NCBI RefSeq assembly: GCF_003589595.1
Contig: NW_020654810.1
Coordinates: forward strand, 17,038,594 to 17,102,593
DNA from: Hyposmocoma kahamanoa
Lineage: Eukaryota; Arthropoda; Insecta; Lepidoptera; Cosmopterigidae
Length of the DNA: 64,000 bases
Reading direction: 5' to 3'
The position numbers and the translations under genes were made by a program. This document shows, in pieces, positions 9,831 to 21,057 of this stretch (the stretch's first letter is position 1; each line of letters opens with the position of its first letter). Under the pieces are notes generated by a model. It was not told the DNA's origin. It worked only from the letters and a program-made list of their open reading frames with translations, and did no database searches.

Positions 9831-10327
9831 CTTTCCATATAACCATAAGATGTATAAATATAAGAGGTTGATAGGGAGGGGTAAACATAACTTAAGTAGA
9901 AAGATATGGGTCTGTCATTCTATTATACTGTCATTTTGATCATGTGCTCCGTTTCCGAGGGAAGTTTGTTTTTCCGCGAGCATTCCGTTTTCAATACGGA
10001 AAACCGTTTCAAACTGTCAATACTGTTTTTATCGTTTATATCACACACATTTTACAAATAATATTATTAATACTTATCTAAAACACTAACTATCCTTCCC
10101 GTTATTGACTAATTTATTAGATTGATAAAAACATGTTATATTTAATTCAATCTTCAGACTATTGTTTTTTAGGACATTTTAGTATATAGACAATATGCGT
10201 TCAGTATGTTTGCATGCTTATTTTTAGGCCGTACGCAGTGAAACTAAACTTATTGTATTACTAAAAAGTTCTATATAATTGGAAATTGTGTAAAGTGGAA
10301 ACTGTACATTCGGACTTATACACATAT
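9831..10327. other. AT-rich DNA, nothing recognised
   Basis: No gene or repeat supported, apart from the possible acceptor tract of the candidate exon at its left edge. Confidence 0.55.
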
Positions 10328-10450
10328 TCGTTTTTTTTTTTCAAATGAACCGACGACGTTTCGGGTTCTTTGCGGGTTCCGTACTGATATGAAAGTTAGA
10401 TTTGTTTGAAAAAACAAATATACGCGATTAGATCTGAAAAAAATAGTTTA
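10328..10450 (+). repeat. Family P palindromic element (partial)
   Basis: Contains tttcaaatgaaccgacg, acgtttcgggttctttgcgg and then tttgtttgaaaaaacaaata and tacgcgatta, the inverted halves of family P around a short centre. Confidence 0.65.
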
Positions 10451-10604
10451 TTTTCCGAAGCGTACCTAAACTCGATAGCTTGTACATAACTTGTTTTCTA
10501 TATAACAAATATGCGTTATTGGAATTGTGACAAAAGAGTTGGAAAAAATAATGGCAGTTACTGTATTATATATTTGTCCCCGACTAATAATTTGTCAGGT
10601 TCAC

Positions 10605-10626
10605 ACATCGAGTATGTACTCGATGA
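10605..10626. repeat. Small perfect palindrome
   Basis: catcgagt-atgt-actcgatg, an 8-bp stem with a 4-base loop. Probably chance or a MITE remnant. Confidence 0.5.
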
Positions 10627-10687
10627 GTTCACAAATCGACAGCAAAGAGAACTAAATTGACAAATAGGTACGTACTAGGTTGACATG

Positions 10688-10890
10688 TTAGTTCATATGA
10701 GGTGGAATTCTCCTTTTTTTTATCCTGTTTCTGCATAAGATGCTGCGCCATCTGTCGCGGTCTTTGGTATAGTGGAGCGCGTTATGGAGATTCATGGCGA
10801 GAGCCGTACAGACTTGGCTGGACCATGTTGTGAGACAGCGGTCCCTCAGACGTTTACCGTTTCTGTACTCCATTGCACTGAAGCCGAATA
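10688..10890 (-). mobile_element. LINE pol C-terminal fragment (probable)
   Basis: The minus frame reads CLTTWSSQVCTALAMNLHNA, then KDRDRWRSILCRNR, then a stop. The A.DR.RWR.....R motif just before the terminus is typical of RTE-like LINE pol ends (compare the DRE.W of related copies). No RT part is present. The plus strand is also partly open here, but its peptide has no family features. Confidence 0.5.
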
Positions 10891-10909
10891 ATGATTTACT
10901 AAAAAGCAT

Positions 10910-11211
10910 TCAGCTTGAACAAAATCTCGCAAGAGCACTATTAATAGGTTTTAAAATTAGTAATATATTTTTGTAATTATTTTGTCACAAGTCATAATAT
11001 TTACACGTCTATGCTTTTAGAATGTAATAAAATAGAAACAAAAAACGTCAAGAACAATGCTCAACCTCTAGCTTCCGAGGTACGAGGCGCTACCGTATAC
11101 AAGATGACACAGCATTAATATTAGGCGCCAGTCAGACGCTGTCAAGCCGTTACATTTCATTGACAAGTTTTCGTGGAACAAAAAAGTAATAAGCCAACCG
11201 AAATATATGTG
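10910..11211. other. AT-rich DNA, nothing recognised
   Basis: No gene or repeat supported. Confidence 0.55.
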
Positions 11212-11959
11212 TAGGGGAACGTGGGGTATTCGAAACCTGCGGGTAATGAGAACGGTGTTAAACAAACAGGACTTTCCCAATGTTCATATTTGTTCAAACG
11301 GAGCACTTAAGTCTTCGTTAACGTTCGACAAAGTTCGCCTCCCGTGGGCGCCCCGCCGATCCCCGCGTTTAGTCTTACGAGATGGTTATATGTTTTTCGC
11401 TCCTCGCTTGTAAAAATGTCAAATGTCATCATCCCAGGTAAACTTGAAAATATATAAATACTACATTGTATTTACACTAGCAACGTGACCATATCTATAA
11501 AATTTTAGGCGTTATGCTTGAAATTACAATAAAAATAGAAATGGTTTTACTGTTTCTTTTCTTTTTTTCAATTCGATGTTACGCGTAATGAGAGCTATTT
11601 GCCTCTCCTTACCTTTAACACTTTATTGTCTATTATCATTAGTTTTTAAGTAATATATATTGTTACGTAATTAATATATTTTGTCAGACTGATTATAATT
11701 ATAATAATGGCTCCTATTTGACGCACGGAATATTTACCGGCTCCCATTTCCCGAACTGTGGGGTAATGGGAGTAATGACTTGTTTTAGTTTTTTCTTTTT
11801 AAACAAATATTATATTTTAGTTTCATATTTTTTATGTGGCTATCTAGTACCCAGACATGCGAAGCGTACGTTCATAAGTAATGAAAATTGAAATTGCATA
11901 AATTATAAGTTTTATTTCAATTTTCCTCAGGAGGCTCCCATTCCCCCACGCTCCCCTAC
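11212..11959. mobile_element. TIR element of about 750 bp (non-autonomous)
   Basis: The left end taggggaacgtggggta is inverted at the right end (cccccacgctccccta). Further sub-terminal echoes (ctcccatttcccg, gtaatgggag) lie at 11740-11775. There is no transposase frame. Superfamily unknown; target-site duplications not resolved. Confidence 0.65.
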
Positions 11960-12479
11960 CTGTCAAACAATGACACTCTAAAGCGTTGGTATTATATTAT
12001 ATTAATATTTAAAATAGGAAAATAGCAACCCAAAACTTCTTGGAACAGTGATTTCTATGGCGACGTTAGATGAAGCGGGAGTGGACTTGAGCTGCATATA
12101 TTTTATTTTGGATAGCTGAAGGCAGACAAAATCCATTAAGACCCCGAATTTGTGGTGTTAATAACTTTTGACACAGAGGTCAGAAAAAAATAGTTCTTCC
12201 AAATTAAGAACATAGAAAAATCCAAGAGTAATTATCGCTCAATGATAACATAACCATAAAACAATACCTACAGGGAGTAATGGCGTAAACTTTTTTCCCA
12301 ATGCTATGGACAGTTTAGCTTACTGTACCCATTTATTTGGACTGATTAAATATGTAACATGCAAGGTCTAGTAAAAATGGTATTATTTAGGTATATTGTT
12401 AGTTTTATTCCTGATTGGGGCTATACGTAGAGTTTTACCATTGAAAGTGTGCAGATTAAAACGAATGCATATTTTTCTC
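11960..12479. other. AT-rich DNA, nothing recognised
   Basis: No gene or repeat supported. Confidence 0.55.
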
Positions 12480-12615
12480 CAATCTTTGGCCTTCGCACGT
12501 AGTTGTCGCGTCACGTGGGTGGCGAATGCGCGGCAGCTGCGGCGCGCGCGCGCAGGAAGCCGATAACGATAACCTTATCAGCGACAGCCTTTGTCGTGCG
12601 ATATGTGCACCTCAA
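12480..12615. promoter_or_regulatory. Candidate enhancer/promoter: GATA and E-box cluster
   Basis: A CpG-rich island in AT-rich DNA holds cacgtg (12514-12519), cagctg (12534-12539), an alternating gcgcgcgcgcg run and a tight group of GATA cores in gataacgataaccttatcag (12562-12581). Clusters of GATA and E-box sites mark insect fat-body and gut enhancers, but no adjacent exon was found. Confidence 0.4.
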
Positions 12616-12733
12616 GATTGATGGTCCTCATCATTTTATAATGCGTTGTCACATTATTTAATCGCTGTATATTTTTACGTTAAGTAAGCAAGCGCACTCT
12701 TTAAATCACGACGATTATTGAGCAAGTACACCA

Positions 12734-13518
12734 GGGGGCCTACCACAACCTCTTAAAACAATATTACTTTAACCTCACATTGACTTTTCGTACCATAACG
12801 CGCTTAAAGTAAGCTTATTGTAATAAAGTAATATTGCTCTTATGCCAAATTTAGCAATCTTAAAATAGTTACACGGATGCAATGGAAACAATATTATTTT
12901 CAGTTTTATTGTCTTAATCTTGATTTGTAATGATTAAAAGTTAAGTCGAACTTATTTATTTACATATATCTCTTCATTGTTTTGTTTATTTTTTATTTAA
13001 TAGCACATAGGAAATAATTTCTCGTTAAATTAAAATATGCGATTTTTATTTCGTAAAATTATGACAGCGCCATCTATATGCTCCTTGGCGAAACTAACAG
13101 TTGACACTAGACTATAGTTCAGAATTCACAACGTGACTATGAAGACTCAGCTTGTTTTATTTATTTTTCTTCATGAAAATACGGAATAATGAATGAAAAC
13201 AACGTAATTTTAATAAATTTTATTATTACATGCCTTTCTTCTTTTAACAGTCAAAACTATTTGAATGTAAATAACATTAAGTACTTAAACATTATACTAC
13301 GATAAGACGATTCGGAACATCAAAAAAGGAAGAGATGGCATTATATAGTTCACATAGCGTTACCTCTTTCTATTTTTAGTAGTATCACTTTTGCAATAAT
13401 ACATTACTTGGTTGACAGGTTCGTCATGGTACGAATATGAGTAATATTATAATAAGCTTACTTTAAGCTTACATTGAAACAAGATTGTTTTTAGAAAGAT
13501 ATTATATGGTAGGCCCCC
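12734..13518. mobile_element. TIR element of 785 bp with ~100-bp inverted ends
   Basis: The left end gggggcctacca (12734-12745) is inverted as tggtaggccccc (13507-13518). A second inverted block (cttaaagtaagcttatt near 12804, its complement near 13455) shows that the inverted ends extend about 100 bp. There is no transposase frame. The bases before the left end (cca) suggest a CAGGGG-type hAT-like terminus, which is tentative. The core at 13087-13356 is duplicated at 14520-14846. Confidence 0.7.
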
Positions 13519-13657
13519 GGGTCACAATTATATAATACAAGAAAAAGAAAATGCAAATTAATTACATAGTTATTTAGACGTAAACAGTGCTTCAATAATA
13601 GCATGTGTTATATGTTTCTCATACGATTGAGGTCGTCACCTTATCGGTCCAGCAGTT

Positions 13658-13966
13658 AGCAGTAGAGCTCCTTATGAAAGAGTTCGTCCAGAGTAGTACT
13701 GTCACCTTACCTATTTCTGCTGCCAAGCAGTAATGCGAGCATTACTGCGTTCCGGTTCCGAAGGGTAAGGGGGTAAGGGGTCCCATTTGCCTATGGAATT
13801 ATAGGCAAATGGGACTTCTGTGTCAGGGTGTCGGGCGTAGTGGCAGTGCCCCTCAGATGTTTGTGATTTAAAGCTCTGAGTGGCACAGCAACTGTCATGG
13901 ACAGGCGCGACTCTTACAACCAGGCGCACGACTTGTACGTCCCGTCACTTGATATTATAAAAAAAA
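13658..13966 (+). mobile_element. SINE-like family A copy with internal palindrome
   Basis: Full-length copy ending in an A-run. At 13780-13793 and 13802-13815 it carries gtcccatttgccta and its exact complement, where the family consensus has 'gggtgctggtgaaattacaggcacatgggac'. The left arm replaces consensus sequence. Confidence 0.85.
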
Positions 13967-14462
13967 GATGCACGTTACACTCGCGTGTCTTTTCATTCTG
14001 GTAAGGAAATATCCCGCGCGGGATTTATTTCATATCGCGCTTCTTATGTTTAGCATTAGACTTAGCCGTAGCTCGTATCAAACTCGTTCTATTAATGAGT
14101 ATATATTCGAGTATAAAAACAACAGACATACGAAATTAGTCTGTCTTTTTTTAAGATGGAGTAAATGATGATTACAGGGTTGCCAGTTTTCCAAAAATTT
14201 TAAATAGTTATATAGTCATTGTCGATAATTTTATCGATAGATTGTGATAGAAGACATTTGCTTGCAAAAAAACATGAGTAGTGAATGTTATGATTAATAA
14301 TTGCGTTATCGCCTTCTAATTATATCGTAATATCTAATTATCATTTCGACAGTTGACTTATTGGTGTAGAAATCAATTAGTGAAATACAGACGCATATGC
14401 TCATTCTAATGCAAATGTTTGCCTTATTGAGTATTATTATTGTCTGTGATTATATACAGATA
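13967..14462 (+). repeat. ~490-bp unit attached to the SINE-like copy, repeated at 21058-21552
   Basis: Directly follows the A-run and aligns to 21058-21552 over its whole length at roughly 80% identity. Shared blocks include cgcgcgggatttattt, gtttagcattag, gataattttatcgatagatt, agtgaatgttatgattaata and cagttgacttattggtgtag. No open frame is shared. Confidence 0.8.
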
Positions 14463-14519
14463 AAACATCTGTGTAAAAACTGCAGCAGTTTTAAGTAGCA
14501 ACGGAAACATCTACAACTT

Positions 14520-14846
14520 GGCGAAATTAACAGTTGTCACTAGACTATAGTTCCGAATTCACAACGTGACTAGCAAGACTCAGCTTGTTTTATTTATTTT
14601 TCTTCATGAAAATCCGGAATAATGATTGAAAACAACTTAATTTTAGTAAATTTTACAAATTTTATTATTATATACCTTTCTTTTTTTAAGAGTCAAAATC
14701 GTAATTTTAATAAATTTTATTATTACATGCCTTTCTTCTTTTAACAGTCAAAACTCTTTGAATGTAAATAGCATTAAGTACTTAAATATTATACTACGAT
14801 AAGACGATTCGGAACATCAAAAAAGAAAGAGATGGCATAATATATT
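14520..14846 (+). repeat. Core of the 12.7-kb TIR element, second copy without TIRs
   Basis: Aligns with 13087-13356 (ctagactatagttc.gaattcacaacgtgact, gataagacgattcggaacatc). It carries an extra local tandem duplication of about 60 bp at 14637-14760, where the 'aattttattattac/ata..cctttctt' block appears twice. The inverted ends are absent. Confidence 0.75.
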
Positions 14847-14865
14847 TATAGGATTCCAATCGCTG

Positions 14866-15020
14866 GATGGAGACATGGAACCAGAAGGAGGTAGCGTGGT
14901 GTAATGAGTTCGATGCTTATATTATGAGATCTTTTTGTCTGTATCTAGTGGCGTTAAATTGCGATAAGTGGAGGAAAGGAACGCAGGCCTTTACTCTGCA
15001 GTGTGATAGTAACGACTGAA
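14866..15020 (+). mobile_element. LINE pol C-terminal fragment (probable)
   Basis: An open plus frame reads ETWNQKEVAWCNEFDAYIM and then KWRKGTQAFTLQCDSND and a stop. The placement and DNA (gcaggcctttactctgcagtg) match LINE 3' ends in which pol finishes in '.AF.LQWDS'. The expected W is C here. 5'-truncated. Bases 15021-15354 hold nothing recognised. Confidence 0.55.
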
Positions 15021-15354
15021 AAATTAAACTAAATCTCTATCAGTGGAGAGCGTCCTGATAATTCGATTCCCATCGGCTTACCAAAAATTTTTTGTAGATT
15101 AATTAACCAGTGAAATAAAGTGTACTAGTATCTTGTGTGCTAATAAGTGTTGTATTTAATTGTCGCCAAGGCGCCACTTGTTAAGGCAAGTGTTTTTTGT
15201 TTTGCTCCGGCTTTACTAAAGACAATTTTCACGCCTTGCCACTGATCTCTATGTAGATCGAAAGATTTTGAAATATCTATTAGAGCACGTTTCGTTTTTG
15301 TCGACTGTATTCAAAATATAATCAGTAAATATTATTTAGCAGTTTTACTTAAAA

Positions 15355-15590
15355 TAAGCGTGTTTGCGCACTGCATCCGATTCGTAGTCGTTCCGAATCT
15401 GAGACTATACAAATCCAGAAAATCGGAAAATTACTTCGGATGTCGCTTGTGCACTAAGTCCGATTCCAATTCGTGAAAATACGAAAATCGTTTGTACACC
15501 TAGAGATAAAATGATCCCTATGACATTTCGGACAGTCCGTTTTCAAATTCAGAACTGATGCGAATCGGACGTAGAGCCCAAACGCTCTTA
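15355..15590. mobile_element. MITE of about 236 bp
   Basis: Imperfect 45-bp inverted ends: left agcgtgtttgcgcactgcat then ccgattcg, right inverted agagcgtttgggctctacgt then ccgattcg. The flanking trinucleotides taa/tta would fit a decayed PIF/Harbinger-type duplication. No coding capacity. Confidence 0.7.
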
Positions 15591-16574
15591 CGAATTCTGA
15601 ATGTAACACATTGTGTAATTTCAGGGTCATAATAATATATTCGTTAAGTTTATGTCAAAATTTTGGCATATTTGTGTCGTTTTCTCGTTCTCGTTACTTA
15701 TCGAGTGCTGAGGAATGACTTCTGTCGTAAGATTCTGGGAATATCAAAAAGTTTGTTTGCAATCGACATTCGCCATGTTTATTTTGACATTTTCTTTATC
15801 ACACGAGCATTGGCCACCAGGAAATTTGAAACTTACGATTTGATCGAGATCCCTTGCCCGCGTCACATTTTTAGTACTTATAAAAAATATTTATTATTAA
15901 GAAAATTTAGATGCACACGTGAGATAGGCACTCTTACAATGTTTTCATAAATTATCTACATATCATAGGTATAATAAGTACCTAAGTGTTATGTAAACAA
16001 AACACATTAATTTTGTATTCCTGCGTTCTTGATCTATGCAGTTGTTTTGTATTATGATTATGACAATGCCTGTTCGCACATTGTAACCTTCTGTACTTAT
16101 ACAAAATAACAGAGTGACATAATTGTATGTGCTATTTTCTGTTTCTGTCTTCTCAAAGTCATTAAATATTTTCGTAAAAAAAAATGACAATAACTGGCAA
16201 TATAGCAAAGAAAATGGAAATAAATTAGTGTTCTAAATAGCTCTATTTCATAGTTTGTTAATTTTTTATGTATTATATTAACTATTGCTTATGTACGTAT
16301 GTACAAAAAACAGCGTCTAAGTATTGTTTCAGTTTCAGATTTTCATTATTTCGATTTTACGTTATTTAAATTAAATTAAATTAAGCATAAATATTATGAC
16401 AAAAAGCAATCAAATTTCACATAGTACCAATGTCGAATGATCTTTAAACAAACACATTATGCTGAGAGTTTGAAAAGAGACTTCTAAAAATAGCCGTGTA
16501 ATTATTTGCAAATAGCGCATTGCTCAAGACTCGCAAACAAAAGAAACGTGATTTCAAGATTCGAAATTCAAATG
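15591..16574. other. AT-rich DNA, nothing recognised
   Basis: A 95-codon open frame at 15663-15950 has no family features, and no splice or promoter context supports it. Confidence 0.5.
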
Positions 16575-16735
16575 CATTCAGCCTAGCGGATAGTCAGTGC
16601 GTGCCGGCTAGCGGGCTCGCGATTGGAGTCAATGACTGCGCTCGTCGAGATTAGAAACGCGTCGCTTTCTACTCAGAGGCGGCATTAGATTGGACTCTAG
16701 TTAATGTCGCGGTGGCGCGACGTAGTCGTATTTAT
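16575..16735 (+). promoter_or_regulatory. GC-rich block, possible promoter or 5' non-coding exon
   Basis: A CpG-rich stretch contains an arthropod initiator-like tcagtg at 16594-16599 and, downstream at 16788, a pyrimidine-rich tract ending in ctcag that could be an acceptor. No coding sequence is attached. Confidence 0.25.
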
Positions 16736-17428
16736 TATTTCATCTATCTTTGTTCTTCTTCTACATTAACACGTTCGTTCGTTCTCAGAACAATGTACAT
16801 TATGTGGTATATACATATATGTATGTATGTAGGCACCAAATAGATTTTATTACGTGTGACAAATGAATACATATTGACGGAATATTGCTCAAAAAGCTGT
16901 ATGACATAAAAAAGTTTTTGAAGTAATTTAAAATGTTGTCCGAGAAAATCTAGCGATGTATTTCTTATAGTCAGCTTTGTCTATGTTTTAAAGTCAACAG
17001 TGTTTATAAATGAACCTGAAATGAAGCTGGATGCTAGTAAAATATTAATAAAAGTAATTTTTATATAATTATGTATTACAAGTGTATTACCTACTATTTT
17101 CAAATGTATTGTCAAACTTAAGCAATAAAACGCAGAAGACCACTATATATAACTATATGTAAACAATTGTTAACTGCCACTTGTCAACACGTGACCATGA
17201 AGCGTCAAACCGCTCTGAAATGCCAGGAGGAGAATGTAAAGACATATCGTGGCGTGATAACAAAACTTGTTACTGGTGTTGATTGTAATTATACCATCCT
17301 TTACCTAAACTAAAGCCTAGGTAATACTTACTTCGAAAAGTATTATTAACGTAATAGAAACATGGCGTCTTGTGTAACGTCGATGATCGACGCTAATCAT
17401 TAGCCTTTTTCACATTTTTGTATTTTTT
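16736..17428. other. AT-rich DNA, nothing recognised
   Basis: Includes a short tatg-rich stretch at 16808-16832. No gene supported. Confidence 0.5.
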
Positions 17429-17734
17429 CTTTTTATAACATCAAGTGACGGGACGATCAAGTCGTACGCCTGATGCTAAGCTACATGTCTCTCCTTAACA
17501 GTTACAGTGCCTCTCAGACCTTTAAATTGCAAAGATCTGAGGGGCACTGCCACTGCGCCCGTCACCCTGAGATATAATTTGACAAGCCCCATGTGCCTGT
17601 AATTTCACCAGCACCCTTACCCTTCAAAACCGGAACACAGTAATGCTGACATAACTGCCTGGGCTTGGCGACAGAAATAGGTAAGGTGGCAGTACTACCC
17701 TGGAAGAACTCTTTCACAAAGAGCTCTACTGCTA
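17429..17734 (-). mobile_element. SINE-like family A copy
   Basis: Full-length minus copy from ttttataacatcaagtg to gagctctactgcta. A short duplication (ctgcctgggcttgg) disturbs the ctgcttggcggcag block. Confidence 0.85.
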
Positions 17735-19558
17735 ATAAAATATCATTTACAACTATATTGGCGACTGTACCAAAAGTGTAATGATCTACCTAAAACATGA
17801 CTAATCGACACGATATCTCAAATCAGAACACAGCAATCCCAGTACATGTTTTGTAATTTCATTACAACAACAGTGTTCGACTGTCATTAGGGCAAAACAA
17901 TTAGAAATAGCTTATTTTGCAAAATACAATTATTTATTTAATAAAAATGCACTTCTCACCTTCACGGTTTACAACCAAACATGCAGGTCATGGGTATAAT
18001 GGAATGCATTCTTATTGGCAGCTATTTATTTGACATTATAGTAAACATTATCATTATGACATTGTCAAGACACTAGTTTCATTTGCGTGTTATATAATTT
18101 ATTTACACATTTATTTCAATCAATTATGTTCATGAATTATAACGTAGAATAAAATGTTAAATTATTAAAAATACAGTATGTTGTAAATGCATTATACTAC
18201 ACAATAAATGTAGGCTTAGCAATGTTTTCTACGTAAGCGCCAACTGCATAGAAATTTTTTTTAGTGTCGACGAAAATGTTAGAACTGCGAGTAATGCACA
18301 ATGTGATCATCAAGTCATAAGTTCTAAAAAGAAAGTTAGTTAGATCCCTCCTCCCCCTTTAGGCGTATTAAACAAAGGTCTGTAGCATGCTCTGAGATAG
18401 TGTTTTTGGAACTTGGCGATATGGCATGGGATTTGTGCAGACTGGGTTATGCGCACAACCACACAACAACCTGAAGATATATTTGACAAGGAAAATTTTT
18501 CGTCTTACTTATAGAGCATTCGATATTCTTCCATCACCAATACAAAGACCATGAGGTACATATAGGTCGTATCCATATTATTATATCCTGGGGAAGTATT
18601 CATATTATTATATTCTTTTGTATAAATATCTGAAAGACACTTGCCCGTTGAACCGTGTTCTAAGATCGCGCATTTTTTTAAATCAAAATGCTGTTTTTGA
18701 TTTTACAGTTGATTTAACACAGAAGTTAACGGAAATGAATTCGACATTAAAATTTACATCGAAGATAATATAATATAATATTATATTATAATCCTACCTC
18801 GTAGAAGGGTTAAGTGCGGAAGTGTTTATCGGTGCATGCGGATATAAAGACTATTCTTCAATACAATGCATATAAAAAACATTACAACAATGATAAAAAA
18901 AAAGCGTATCGAACAAATCGATACTACGGGAAGAAAGGGCGTAAAAGTAAAAAATGAGTTGTAAAGAACCTATTTTTGATGTGCCAATCCTCACAGGCAA
19001 AACAGATGAGACTTGCCGAATACGAGAGTGTAGAAAAAGTACCTACTCGTCTATATGCGTGTTGTATTCTGTAGGTATATTCTATTGTCTCTGGTTCTTG
19101 TCACTAAATGTCAAAAAGATTAAAAGGATTCTAGGGTAGTTTTGTGTCTACGCAAAATTATTTCTCCACACTTGCTGCAGTCATTTGGCTGACAATGACC
19201 GAAGTATGTGCCTACCCTAATTGCAGGTGTATATTTTCATAAAAAAAGCCGATAAATTGGAATCACGATCTTGCATTAACGTTTCTGGAACTATATCAAA
19301 GTCATGTACCAGCACGTAATACAACCAAGACGTCGCGCGTCGATCTCGTGGTGCGTCTATGTAAAATGGTACCAAGTGAGAATGTCGAGGCTCGGTTTCA
19401 TCTCACCTATGAATGTCTAGGTATTCAAAGTTTAGTTATTCGCCAAGAAGAGTTCTTTTTACAAGGGTTTTTTTTTTAATAAAAAGAGTATAAATTAAAC
19501 GTTTATAAATTGGTTGTTTTTCATGTCTTGTAATTTATGTTGTTTTTGTATTTACGCC
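17735..19558. other. AT-rich DNA, nothing recognised
   Basis: About 1.8 kb with no supported gene. An AT palindrome (ataatataatataatattat) lies near 18769-18788. Confidence 0.55.
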
Positions 19559-19595
19559 CGTTCTTCCTCAAAGTTCTATACTTTGAGGAAGAACG
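19559..19595. repeat. Perfect 15-bp hairpin
   Basis: cgttcttcctcaaag (19559-19573) and ctttgaggaagaacg (19581-19595) with a 7-base loop. No TIR element encloses it. Confidence 0.75.
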
Positions 19596-19938
19596 TTTGC
19601 ACATTTTCTTCTTTGTTTTCCTCAGCAGTTTCATGGTTTTCAGGCTTCAGTTGCTAGTTAGTTGCCGCTGAAAACGCCATATTGCGTAGTTTATTAATTA
19701 AATATTAAATCTGATATACGAAATCAGGTTCAATACTAATAGAAACTTTAATCATATTAGTACCGGCCATGAAACTAAACGTGAAAAGATTACGTATGTG
19801 TGTACTCGTAAGTCCAAGAATCTTATCAATTTGATACATCATTGAAACAACGTTAAATCTTTTTTATCTAATCTGATGTAGGTACTTTTTATTACTTCAT
19901 TTACCCACATTCTTCTTATATTAACCTTGCACACATCG
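19596..19938. other. AT-rich DNA, nothing recognised
   Basis: No gene or repeat supported. Confidence 0.55.
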
Positions 19939-19941
19939 TAA

Positions 19942-20243
19942 GGCTCAATTTATATTGCGGCGGAACGGAATGGAAGTGAATTTTTGTAAAGATAGAATAA
20001 TGAACATAGAATAATGAACTTTATGGTCAACTGTGTAATGTACAAACTAGATACGAGCCAAAATCTCTCGCGAAATGCGCGAACATTTTCGAGCATGCGC
20101 GAGAATACCGCGGAAGATTTTAGCTTGTATCAAGTTACAATTACAATCAAGTTACACAATTGACAATAAAATTCATTATGTTATGTACAATATCGTTACA
20201 AAAAGTCGCTTCCATTCCGTTTCACCGCAATATAAATTGAGCC
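19942..20243. mobile_element. MITE of 302 bp, PIF/Harbinger-like, with TAA target duplication
   Basis: The ends are inverted repeats of about 50 bp with few mismatches (ggctcaatttatattgcgg, then aacggaatggaag). TAA directly repeats on both sides (19939-19941 and 20244-20246). A second, imperfect inverted repeat lies inside (gatacgagccaaaatct ... agattttagcttgtatc), so the whole element can fold. No coding capacity. A 3-bp TAA duplication is the known habit of PIF/Harbinger elements. Confidence 0.85.
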
Positions 20244-20320
20244 TAACAGACATTTTGTTAATTTTGTCCGAACATATATAATTTTTCATTAGTTCGGATC
20301 GGACGAATCGATATTAAACA

Positions 20321-20534
20321 AGGAGATGAACAAGTCGTGCTCCTGTCCTTGTAACAAGCGACAGGCCTATCCATGACAATTCCAGTGCCATCCAGAGTTT
20401 TAAATGGCGATTATCTGAGGGCAATGCCAGTGACATAACTGACAAGTTCCATGTGCCTGAAATTTGACCAGCACCCCTTACCCTTCAAAAGTGGAACAGT
20501 TGATCACGTTTCTGCTTAACGGCTGAAACAGGTG
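20321..20534 (-). mobile_element. SINE-like family A copy (decayed)
   Basis: Minus copy with gaacaagtcgtgc, ttttaaatggcgat and cagcaccccttacccttcaaaa. Its outer ends are missing. Confidence 0.75.
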
Positions 20535-20739
20535 AGATTTATATGTGGTTGGTAAACTTTGGAATTAATTTAAGATTATTCTTACATAATACAACAATTC
20601 AAAGTGATATAGTATACAGGTGCCACAGTTCTTTGAAATTATCGATCTACTTTATTTCCTGTCGATTGACACGTTTTTAAATCAATTTCAGAACGATACA
20701 ATCTATAGCAAGGTGTAATCTATAAAATGCTTTTATATA

Positions 20740-21057
20740 AGCAGAAGAGCTCATTGTGAAAGAGTTCGTCCAGAGAAATATTGCCATCTTGTTTGTATAT
20801 ATATTTTACCTATTTCTGCCGCCTAGTAGTAATGTGATCATTACTGTTTTCCGGTTTTGAAGGGTAAGAGTTCTGGTCAAATTTCAGGCACATGCGACTT
20901 GTCAACTTATGTCTCAAGGTGATGGGCGCAGTGGCAGTACCCCTTAGATCGTTGCGATTTAAAGCTCGCAGTGGCACTGCAACTGTTATGGACAGGCGTG
21001 TAGGTTACCATCAGGCGCACGACTTGTTCGTCCCGTCACTTGATATAATAAAAAAAA
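20740..21057 (+). mobile_element. SINE-like family A copy
   Basis: Full-length copy with an A-run. A small insertion (tttgtatatatatttt) interrupts the 'ccaccttacctatttctg' block. It is the left part of the duplicated block shared with 13658-14462. Confidence 0.85.

Noticed and set aside
13967..14462. Virus or LTR retrotransposon insertion
   Set aside because: No LTRs, primer-binding site or gag/pol/env frames anywhere in the window. The duplicated blocks are non-coding.
15663..15950. 95-codon open frame as a gene
   Set aside because: No family features, codon bias or splice context. AT-rich DNA with few stops by chance.
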